From Argopecten irradians (lineage: Eukaryota > Mollusca > Bivalvia > Pectinida > Pectinidae): a DNA stretch of 64,000 bases. Location: positions 70,949,469-71,013,468 of the forward strand of contig NC_091134.1 of NCBI RefSeq assembly GCF_041381155.1, in the 5' to 3' direction. The translations under genes and the position numbers were made by a program. Every line of letters begins with the position of its first letter. The first letter of the stretch is position 1. Below, in pieces: positions 48,611-58,788 of this stretch. A model generated the notes under the pieces. The model ran no database searches, had not been told where the DNA came from, and saw nothing but the letters and a program-made list of their open reading frames with translations.

Positions 48611-49290
48611 CGAACACCACAAATGTCACACCCAAATAGTTTGACTGTTTTCATTACGTTATGGTTCTTGACATGTCTTGTTAGATCAGTATTCCGAGAG
48701 AACTCCCTCCCACAGACGTTACATCTGTGTGGTTTCTCCCTCGTGTGTGTCCTCACGTGTGCCAGTAAGTCACTGTTCCGGTAGAACTCCCTCTCACACA
48801 CTCCACATTTAAATGGTCTCTCGCCTGTGTGTGTTTTCGTATGTGTTGACAGCGTATGCTTTCGTGCAAACTGTTTTTTACAAATATTACACTTAAAAAG
48901 TTGCAAGGCTTTGATTCCATTATGTATTTCCACATGTCGTAACAGGGCAGCCTTCCGAGAAAAGCCTCTACCACAGAGGTCACACACACATGGCTTCTCT
49001 CCGGTATGAATCCTGACATGTCTCGACAAGTCAGCGTTCCGAGTAAATTCCCTCCCGCATACATCACAGGAGTGTGGTTTCTCCCCTGTGTGTGTTCTGG
49101 CATGAATCCACAGATGACTGTTCTGAGAGAATTCCTTACCACAGATGTCACAGATATATGGCTTTTCTATAGTCTCCCCTGTATGTATTCTTGCATGTGC
49201 CGTAAGGTGACTACTTTTTGAAAACTTCTTGCCACAAACGTCACAAGTAAATGACTTCACTCTAGCTTGACTTCCAACCTGTTCTTCCAT
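48478..49290 (-). CDS. C2H2 zinc-finger protein whose 3' end enters a minisatellite
   Basis: 270 residues, ATG at 49290, likely nuclear DNA-binding protein. It starts MEEQVGSQARVKSF and carries eight C-x2-C-x12-H-x3-H fingers to about residue 240. Several linkers are unusual: TGETIEKPY before finger 2, NGIKALQLF before finger 5 and NVMKTVKLF before finger 8 are two to three residues longer than TGEKPF. After finger 8 (FGCDICGVRFVRNSALIDHVQTH) the protein repeats only the second half of that finger (NRNSALIDHVQTHPG), then shifts into TSEQE and stops, because the 58-base repeat period changes the frame. The C-terminus is therefore set by the array. A possible 3' splice site (catgttttag) lies about 15 bases upstream of the ATG on this strand. 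No effector domain visible. Confidence 0.88.
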   Translation of the reverse strand: MEEQVGSQARVKSFTCDVCGKKFSKSSHLTAHARIHTGETIEKPYICDICGKEFSQNSHLWIHARTHTGEKPHSCDVCGREFTRNADLSRHVRIHTGEKPCVCDLCGRGFSRKAALLRHVEIHNGIKALQLFKCNICKKQFARKHTLSTHTKTHTGERPFKCGVCEREFYRNSDLLAHVRTHTREKPHRCNVCGREFSRNTDLTRHVKNHNVMKTVKLFGCDICGVRFVRNSALIDHVQTHLGKNSNVNRNSALIDHVQTHPGENTSEQE

Positions 49291-49667
49291 TCTTGTACCT
49301 TACTATCTAAAACATGACCCAATTGCCATTATTAACTATAATATTGCATTTAGCGTTAGGTTTGTTTGCGGATTCACCAACAGACATGGCTTAATTAATG
49401 TACATGTAAGTTACTCTTGTAAATTGTTACACTAATTGTGAAAAGTCTCTGTAGCAATATCTGCCTCAGTAACAATGCCATCATTATAAACTTGTTCTTT
49501 GCTGTACCATTGAGGTTCTCCACATCTGCAATGTAATGGAAAGCGTTAAATAAGTATCAGAACATCTACGTCACACATCAAGAGCACAAAAAACCCACAT
49601 GAAAACTACAACTGATTCCTGCATGACAAGATTGCAGTGTAGAAAGTTGCAAACATAATCTAAGACA
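49291..49667. other. Upstream flank of the 270-residue zinc-finger gene
   Basis: On the minus strand, cattacattgcag (about 49530) is followed by about 30 open codons (CGEPQWYSKEQVYNDGIVTE) before a stop. It could be a short exon but nothing confirms it. Otherwise AT-rich. Confidence 0.3.
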
Positions 49668-49980
49668 AGAGGACCATGGGCCTTATATGGTCATCTGACT
49701 ATTGCCACAATACAATCCCTCAAAGAATATAATAGTGGCAAATAATTAAGGACATATAAAGAAATTGTTTACTAGAAGAAGTTAAGTTTCTGATATATTT
49801 GATGCATTATATTTTTAATAAACATGGTATCTCTTCGTGCCAATATGCTACAGTCACATATAAGGTCTCTAGGCCTCTTACTTATTCACAAGAATGTTTA
49901 AAGATTTTAGCCTATTTGACCCCTGTGACCTTGAATGAAGATCAAGATCATTCATTTGAACAAAATTGGTAGCCCTTCTC
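49668..49980 (+). repeat. Bivalve interspersed repeat, truncated copy C
   Basis: It begins agacaagaggaccatgggcc and tggtcatctgactattgcc, closest to the head of copy A at 8035. It runs through one or two subunits (gtctctaggcctcttactta, ttgacccctgtgaccttgaa) and breaks off at about 49980. Confidence 0.75.
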
Positions 49981-50745
49981 AAATTATTAATGCAAGTGTA
50001 TTTTCTAAATACATTGCACTAAAATGTCCATTATGTGAATTTTACTTTTCTTTATCAAAGATTAAATGCCAGTTCTTGTGACGTTATTTTGTAATTACTA
50101 TATCCCTTATCAAATCTGATACATACACGTCAAAAAGTGCAACGCATGTTTTTCATACGTTTGAAAGAACATGCATGAAACGTATGTTTAAAACATGCGT
50201 TTTACTTATGTTTTGGCCACCATGCGTAAAACGTATGTTTGAACAAACATGCGTTAAACGTATGTTTAAAATATGTTTTACGTACGTTTTGTTTTCCACC
50301 ACATGTAAAACGGACATCTATTAATATAACCCTACTAATTACACGTAAAACATTAGTTTTATCAATGTTATTGAAGACCTGCAATGGGTTTTTTTTTTTC
50401 AAAAAATGATACTCCCATAATATGCAAATGCATGTTTAATAGCCTCTATGGTTTGGTTTCATTTTATCTATATATGTCTTCTACCAACTTATAGTGAATC
50501 TCATATTAGCCTCATGATAGAATAAAGCAACTTTCAATTTTTTTGGTGTAGGTCTACAATTATATGTACCTCTACTGATTGTGAACAGAAGCAAAACCGC
50601 TAATGTGGATTCCGTCTTTTTAAATTTAAATTTCAACAGTTTTGAAGACTAATGCTCTGAATATATATGATCAATATCAGCTGACCAGCGCTTCATGATG
50701 TACAATGTAGTAGGTCTAAAACTGCTGTTTGATCATCCTCGATAC
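49981..50745. other. Intergenic with clustered AAACGTATGTTT-like palindromes
   Basis: Between 50130 and 50300 the motif aaacgtatgtttaaaaca and variants (catgcgtaaaacgtatgttt) recur about six times at irregular spacing. Nothing coding. Confidence 0.5.
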
Positions 50746-50852
50746 CATAGCTGGCGTCTGCTTCTGGTTTAAAAAAAATAATAGCTTTCCCTACTATATA
50801 GTAGGAGTAGGTTATTGTATGTTTTCAAAACCAGAAGCAGACGCCTGTGCTA
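50746..50852. mobile_element. Small foldback MITE
   Basis: agctggcgtctgcttctggt (from 50749) and its inverse accagaagcagacgcctgtg (to about 50849) bracket about 55 bases that themselves hold a small palindrome (ccctactatatagtagg). Confidence 0.75.
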
Positions 50853-51067
50853 TAACATGACAGATTCTAATGGCCGGACAAATTTATATTATATTTATAA
50901 TATTGATATTAAAGCTTGATACTATGGACAAGCAATAAAATAAAGTTTGTGTGTGCATGCACCCCTAAATGGACTGTATGATATTGTGCTTCCCAGTATA
51001 AGTTGGAACTAAGGGTTTCCCAATAACTTAACATTGGAAGATGGTATCCAATGAACAACTAGAAAGC

Positions 51068-51119
51068 CAACTTTGCTAGCCAAGGGTATTTAGTCCGATA
51101 CCCTTGGCTAGCAAAGTTG
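51068..51119. repeat. Perfect 22-bp hairpin
   Basis: caactttgctagccaagggt followed by at (51068-51089), an eight-base loop, and the exact inverse at 51098-51119. The flanks (51060 and 51121) both carry ctag. A short palindromic element or a structured RNA are both possible. Confidence 0.8.
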
Positions 51120-51429
51120 CTAGTAGCATGTCCTCAACAACATGGTACAAACAGCAGAGAAAGCGCCTTGTTGGTAACTACAGTCAGTTAGCTGGAGGCC
51201 AGTAATATTGAAAAACAAAAGAGCCTAAAACAACACTAGTATTAATATTCAAGAATGCATTTCATGAGATATCAATATGACTTTATTACCACTTCTGTGA
51301 AAGGCATGGTTACAACTTTTCAAAAGGCTTTCTCAAAGACTTTGGGGAAGGCACTATAACAACATTTTTTTATAATGTGTTATTACGACTTTTGAAATGT
51401 CATAAGTATGACACTTTGTAACAACATTT

Positions 51430-52790
51430 ACTATTACGATATGTTACTATTATGATATGTTACTCGGTATTACATTTACTATTATGATATGTTACTCGGT
51501 ATTACATTTACTATTATGATATGTTACTCGGTATTACATTTACTATTATGATATGTTACTCGGTATTACATTTACTATTATGATATGTTACTCGGTATTA
51601 CATTTACTATTATGATATGTTACTCAGTATTACATTTACTATTATGATATGTTACTCAGTATTACATTTACTATTATGATATGTTACTCAGTATTACATT
51701 TACTATTATGATATGTTATTCAGTATTACATTTACTATTATGATATGTTACTAGGTATTACATTTACTATTATGATATGTTACTCGGTATTACATTTACT
51801 ATTATGATATGTTACTCGGTATTACATTTACTATTATGATATGTTACTCAGTATTACATTTACTATTATGATATGTTACTCGGTATTACATTTACTATTA
51901 TGATATGTTACTCGGTATTACATTTACTATTATGATATGTTACTCGGTATTACATTTACTATTATGATATGTTACTCGGTATTACATTTACTATTATGAT
52001 ATGTTACTCGGTATTACATTTACTATTTATGATATGTTACTCGGTATTACATTTACTATTATGATATGTTACTCGGTATTACATTTACTATTATGATATG
52101 TTACTCGTATTACATTTACTATTATGATATGTTACTCGGTATTACATTTACTATTATGATATGTTACTCGGTATTACATTTACTATTATGATATGTTACT
52201 CGGTATACATTACATTTACTATTATGATATGTTACTCGGTATTACATTACTATTAATATGTTACTCGTATTACATTACTATTATGATATGTTACTCGGTA
52301 TTACATTTACTATTATGATATGTATTACATTTACTTATTATGATATGATTTACTCGGTATTACATTTACTATTATGATATGTTACTCGGTATTACATTTA
52401 CTATTATGATATGTTACTCGGTATTACATTTACTATTATGATATGTTACTCGGTATTACATTTACTATTATGATATGTTACTCGGTATTACATTTACTAT
52501 TATGATATGTTACTCGGTATTACATTTACTATTATGATATGTTACTCGGTATTACATTTACTATTATGATATGTTACTCGGTATTACATTTACTATTATG
52601 ATATGTTACTCGGTATTACATTTACTATTATGATATGTTACTCGGTATTACATTTACTATTATGATATGTTACTCGGTATTACATTTACTATTATGATAT
52701 GATATGTTACTCGGTATTATTTTTTACTATTATGATATGTTACTCGGTATTACATTTACTATTATGATATGTTACGGTATTATTATGATA
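51430..52790. repeat. 32-bp satellite, left block, about 42 copies
   Basis: The unit is attacatttactattatgat plus atgttactcggt; spacing measured as 32 bases. Copies are almost identical. The main variant, ctcagt for ctcggt, is clustered at 51630-51730. The right edge (52200-52340) has several short or rearranged units. Confidence 0.95.
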
Positions 52791-53690
52791 ATTTTTTTCG
52801 GTAAAGAGCGCTTTTTTGTACAAAGATAGAACAATTGCAAGCTGCCACCAAAAAATTTTTTGTTGCTTTTGTGAGCTAGAGCGCTAATTTTTTTGTACAA
52901 CGATAGATGGTAAAAAATGATGACAATTCCACAAAGTCCGGGTTGCATAACTTTAAAAATGGCCAAAATATGGCTCCGTAAAGTTCGTCACGTATGAGAC
53001 GCGTCTCTGCACATCACTTTGCCGGCTTCCTGTTTCAAGGGGTTTTAATATATCACTCTGATGTTTTGCATATTTGTAGTCGGTATAAAAGTCTACAACA
53101 CTGCCACACTGCCAATTTTCAGGGGCATATCTTTCAAAATGGCTGAGTATTTTCCCGCCAAAAATGACAGAATCTTAATAAGTCGGTTTTGCCGCTTAAA
53201 AAGGTTTCCGACTTCCGGTACAAAGCGGTTTAAAGTTATGGTTATAATTTTTTGTACATTTATTGTCCGTAATATGATCTACAAAATGGCGGATTTTCAG
53301 GTGCGAAGTATTCAAAATGGCAAAGTAAATGCCCGCGAAAGTTTAAAACGATTTAATTTACAACACAACTTTGACCGTCTAATTTCAGACGATTTATCCA
53401 TGTTGTTTTGAAATATTGATACGATTTTTTGCACAACCGTACACACGTGCATGTACTACATAATGGTGGTTTTATAGATGCACATAACTGTAAATTAACC
53501 TAAGTTTTTACCCGCCAAAAGTTTGACACGGTAAGATTTGAACATTGTTAGGGCTATTTTTTCGGTAAATCTTGTTGTGAGCTAGAGCGCTAATTTTTTG
53601 TACAAAGATAGACAATTGCAAGCTGCACCACGAATCCTAGTCACATTTGCGAAAATTTCAAAAATGGCCGATATTTTGACCGACTACTAT
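52791..53690. repeat. 0.9-kb non-satellite block splitting the 32-bp array
   Basis: Unrelated in sequence to the satellite. Both ends share a direct repeat: tgagctagagcgctaatttt and ttgtacaa.gatag at about 52871-52908 and 53577-53612, and caattgcaagctgc at about 52833 and 53614. Within, phrases such as aaaatggc and cccgccaaaa recur at irregular spacing, so it looks like diverged monomers of about 180 bp. The 116-residue frame at 53061-53411 has no motif and follows this periodicity; not called a gene. Confidence 0.65.
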
Positions 53691-55340
53691 TATGATATGT
53701 TACTCGGTTATTACATTTACTATTATGATATGTTACTCGGTATTACATTTACTATTATGATATGTTACTCGGTATTACATTTACTATTATGATATGTTAC
53801 TCGGTATTACATTTACTATTATGATATGTTACTCGGTATTACATTTACTATTATGATATGTTACTCGGTATTACATTTACTATTATGATATGTTACTCGG
53901 TATTACATTTACTATTATGATATGTTACTCGGTATTACATTTACTATTATGATATGTTACTCAGTATTACATTTACTATTATGATATGTTACTCGGTATT
54001 ACATTTACTATTATGATATGTTACTCGGTATTACATTTACTGATACTAAGTATTACATTTACTATTATGATATGTTACTCGGTATTACATTTACTATTAT
54101 GATATGTTACTCGGTATTACATTTACTATTATGATATGTTACTCGGTATTACATTTACTATTATGATATGTTACTCAGTATTACATTTACTATTATGATA
54201 TGTTACTCGGTATTACATTTACTATTATGATATGTTACTCGGTATTACATTTACTATTATGATATGTTACTCAGTATTACATTTACTATTATGATATGTT
54301 ACTCAGTATTACATTTACTATTATGATATGTTACTCGGTATTACATTTACTATTATGATATGTTACTCGGTATTTACATTTACTATTATGATATGTTACT
54401 CAGTATTACATTTACTATTATGATATGTTACTCAGTATTACATTTACTATTATGATATGTTACTCAGTATTACATTTACTATTATGATATGTTACTCGGT
54501 ATTACATTTACTATTATGATATGTTACTCGGTATTACATTTACTATTATGATATGTTACTCGGTATTACATTTACTATTATGATATGTTACTATGTATTA
54601 CATTTACTATTATGATATGTTACTCGGTATTACATTTACTATTATGATATGTTACTCGGTATTACATATTACATTTACTATTATGATATGTTACTCGGTA
54701 TTACATTTACTATTATGATATGTTACTCGGTATTACATTTACTATTATGATATGTTACTCGGTATTACATTTACTATTATGATATGTTACTCGGTATTAC
54801 ATTTACTATTATGATATGTTACTCGGTATTACATTTACTATTATGATATGTTACTCGGTATTACATTTACTATTATGATATGTTACTCGGTATTACATTT
54901 ACTATTATGATATGTTACTCGGTATTACATTTACTATTATGATATGTTACTCGGTATTACATTTACTATTATGATATGTTACTCGGTATTACATTTACTA
55001 TTATGATATTGTTACTCGTATTACATTTACTATTATGATATGTTACTCGTATTACATTTACTATTATGATATGTTTATGGTATTACATTTACTATTATGA
55101 TATGTTACTCGGTATTACATTTACTATTATGATATGTTACTCAGTATTACATTTACTATTATGATATGTTACTCAGTATTACATTTACTATTATGATATG
55201 TTACTCAGTATTACATTTACTATTATGATATGTTACTCAGTATTACATTTACTATTATGATATGTTACTCAGTATTACATTTACTATTATGATATGTTAC
55301 TCAGTATTACATTTACTATTATGATATGTACTCAGTATTA
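53691..55340. repeat. 32-bp satellite, right block, about 52 copies
   Basis: Same unit, orientation and near-identity as 51430-52790. The ctcagt variant is enriched at the far right (55135-55340) and in a cluster near 54380-54470. The array ends at ctcagtattacaacttttt. Confidence 0.95.
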
Positions 55341-57180
55341 CAACTTTTTTATTATTTTATTTTAGCTGTTCTGTTTTGTTATCCATGTTGTCAATATATG
55401 TAAATAAAAATCTTTAATATCAAAAATTGACTTCAATAAATATACCACAATGTTTTCTCAATATTGATTTCAATGAGGTAACCATAATTATGCTGTCTAC
55501 AAAACAAGGCAATACAATTACATGCAATTTGAGGAGTTTGTTGGTCACTTAATGTTTGATTAATTTATAATTACAACCTGCGGTAGAACCGATTGTACAA
55601 GAATTATGTCGGTTTAGATATCATATTATATAACACAAACTCAGCACGATTGTTGAGTAGGATAATCCTTGATATCAAACATATTGAACTATTAGTTAAT
55701 GTTAGAACAAAATAGGATGAAAATACATGTACCCTTGTAATGAAAATGATTTAAAATAAAACAAACAAAAAGTAAATATTGGTCTTGGTGTGTTTCTTAT
55801 ATATTATACGGTTATATATCATGCTTACGGAAATACATCATGTGTCTTAATATAACACCAGGTGTTCTTTCACATCGCCTTGGTACCCAACAGACAATTT
55901 GGGAGAATTTTATGTTTTTAGTAAGTTAAAGCTGACAATGCAAAGATCAAAACGTTCGTGTTGAGATAAAAAAAAATAAATAATTTCCTTTCAAATTGTT
56001 TGCAGATACCCCTGTGATATCAGTCAGTAAGCCAACTTCATTTTAATTGATGACTGACATCACAGAGAGCACGCGCATCTGCCAACCATTTGTATTTCAA
56101 CAAAACCAACATATTTTATTAGCATTGTCAGCTTAAGCTTTGTGTCCAGGCCAAAGTTAATTGAACTTGACTAGCTATTGGTGTCGAATAGTTAATTAAC
56201 TTCAAGTTTTTTAATGAGCATTGCCATTTATGATTTAAATGGTGAAGTTTGGCCGTAACTAAACCTAATCTTCACACAGCAAGCAGAAAATAAAGACTGA
56301 TGATCAGTCATGAGACGATCGCCCGATTGTGTGCACGTGGTTACTAGCTGTATTGGATTCTTAAAACTTGCATTCCAGAAACGTTCTCAGTCTCTTAATA
56401 CACCGTAACTGCATAGTATCTGATGTATAATAATTGTGTGCTAATGTTTGTGTTTTATTGTATACAATCACTCTCCTGTACATGTTTAAATTATTCAATA
56501 TGTATTAAAATTGTACTTTGTGTCTTATAAGCCGCAAGGCTTACGGAAATAAACAAATTGAATTGATTCGAACTTCATATCAACCTGAGCGATGCAATCA
56601 AGGATTCCTGAACTAAATATTACTCATCAACTGCACGCATCTTACCTACATTGCCCTCATTTGGAAAATAAACAGGCCTACTGGCAAATGACAGCTTTGC
56701 AGAATGACCGGATATCATACATGCTATTCTAAACAACGTCACGGAAGAAAAAAATCCGGTTATGATATTAACTAGCTTTCTAACGGGGAGTACAATGTAC
56801 TTTCTTATATATAAATATATCTGTATGCGAAGTTTACTTCAATAAATAGCACAGTTTTAATAAATCATCAATTTTTCTTCAAACCAGGACCATGAGGACA
56901 AATAATGCAATCAAATGGGATTACCAACAATACAGGAGGAAAAGAATCATACACGAAATTGACCAAGTGGATAAAAACTTTAAGATTTTTCTTAAAAAAT
57001 GTTGTTGTTTTTTTCGAAAAAAAATGCACTTTTGAACTTTGACCCTTATTTCCAACAGGAAGAAAAGTGTAAAATTAGATAGTTTTTAAATTCTACATAA
57101 CATATCCAAAACAGAGCGGTCATATTGGATTTTTGACAACACAATTATTTTTTTGTCACACCTTAAACTTATGTCCTCAA
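55341..57180. other. Intergenic with a small MITE and a LINE 3' tail
   Basis: No gene. At about 55918-56155, aagttaaagctgacaatgca is the inverse of attgtcagcttaagctttg, bracketing a second inverse pair (gatatcagtcag / ctgacatcac); probably a 235-bp MITE. At 56512-56570, ataagccgcaaggcttacgg followed by aaataaacaaattgaattga looks like the 3' end of a LINE, with no coding part left. Confidence 0.5.
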
Positions 57181-57352
57181 TATGGTAATATGTTCATTGG
57201 CCTGCTGCCCCTATTGCATGATCGTAAAAGGTGACTAAATTTAGGGTCTTGTCTTTTCTCTTCTTCCTAACTGACTTTATGTTTCCTAATGTCGTCCTAC
57301 ATGAACATGGCTGTTAATAAGACGTAAATTAATCAAACAACAAACAAACAAA
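57181..57352 (-). repeat. SINE-like repeat fragment, reverse orientation
   Basis: It contains gcctgctgcccctattgcat, gatcgtaaaaggtgacta and gctgttaataagacgtaaat followed by taatcaaacaacaaacaaac. The last part is the reverse complement of the head of the repeat at 34898. Confidence 0.6.
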
Positions 57353-58390
57353 ATCATTGGCATAGCTCTTATCATTTCGGAGATCCTTTGTATAAATTGT
57401 CTGTGCAGAAGAATAATAAACGGCTGTTTGAGAACAGCAAAGCTCGCCTCTGGAATTTTGTTGATTTAATTAAATCAGATTCCTTGTAATTTACAAGCAT
57501 TATAAAATATAGCAATGCCATTAACTTTTAGTGCAGATTATCATCAAACATCGCTATTTATAGATGTATTTCGAAGTTGATAATCGCCCAACATCTCTAT
57601 GAGCTTGTAAAGGATCCACCGTGTATAACCATCTCCCCGCCTATGCGGCGTAGTGTCTATGTTACTTTCATCCCTCTAACAAAAACTCAATAACAACTAT
57701 TAACATGATGATAATTTATTGGCGCCGGTTTGATACACACAAAATTAATTAATACACCACAACACTAGACACAAAGTAAATATTCACTGGGAGTACGGCT
57801 CTTAGTTATGTTAGGCCACGGGCGTAATTCTGGCGCAACACGGGCGCAAAACGGGCGTAACGCTTACAGAACGCCGGCGTGAACACGGGCGCAACCTAGT
57901 AACTCAGTAAGGCGCAGTCCACATCGCCATCGCCCCACTATGCCCTCGCAGTTCGTCCTGGCGCTCCGGCAACCCTACGCCAATTCTCCGGCGTCCCTGC
58001 CGCCCTGTACGCCACCAAGTCCCTTGCGTACGCGCGCCACTGCTCATGCAGGTTTTCCTCACTGAGTTACTTCAATCTAGAGCCCAATCTCACCTGGATG
58101 CTGCTCCCCAAAATCCGGTGAAAGAATGACAGGCCCGTGACACTGTCACGCTGTCCTTATATACCCATAACCCAACCTAACCAATGAGGTCGTACTCCCG
58201 TATAAACATAGATTTCATATCAGTAATACGTTACCATAACTTTAGTATGCAAATACGCTACCTACACCCATCTTTGTAGCCCCAACAAACATAAGATTTG
58301 AGAATCCCGTCTCCCTACCGTACCTCATCTCGTACTCGACGAGAGTAACATAGAGCGGTCTCCCTTCCTCTTTCCTTTATGGCGCTACAC
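57353..58390. other. Unassigned flank with a GC-rich patch, left of the DIRS-like element
   Basis: Base composition rises sharply at 57800-58060, where ggcgcaa, cgggcg and cgccggcg recur. ctatgttactttc near 57658 is the imperfect inverse of gagagtaacatag near 58340, so about 700 bp may form an inverted-repeat element, but the arms are short. No open frame of note. The left terminus of the retroelement could lie here or at about 58390-58790. Confidence 0.35.
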
Positions 58391-58788
58391 AGCTCGGACG
58401 GCAATTGAATTGTGTCAATTTTCTTTTTCTGTTTAGGTCCATTTATTTGACGTTTTTGGTCAAATTTTTCGCATATTCAGTTGTGTGTATACCCTTCTGC
58501 CCTGCTTTGTTATCTTTTTGTACTGTCATTCGTTTTTTGTGCCTTTTTCGGCCGTTTTTTTACTGCTCCACGTGCTCGCCGGTGTTCCGCGCGATCCGTC
58601 ATTTCTGGTGACGTCTCGCTGTTTCCGGTTTGTCTACGTTTGTTTTTTGTTCGGTTTTTCGTTGCTGAGGCTTCGTTGCCGTTATTCTTAGGTAAGATTA
58701 GTGTCACCTAACACTGTTTTACGTGTTTTGCTTATATTTTACGTTTTAAACGTATTTTTCTTACCTTGTTTACGTAATTGTCGTTGTA

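Noticed and set aside
49441-49530. Possible upstream exon on the minus strand after cattacattgcag
   Set aside because: Open for only about 30 codons, ends in a stop without a good donor, and no partner exon is visible. Kept only as a note.
53061-53411. 116-residue plus frame
   Set aside because: Lies in the repeat-like block that interrupts the satellite, follows its internal periodicity (MAEYF, MADFQ) and has no domain.
58405-58711. Short overlapping frames left of the DIRS-like gag region
   Set aside because: No recognisable domain; most likely the untranslated leader of the element.
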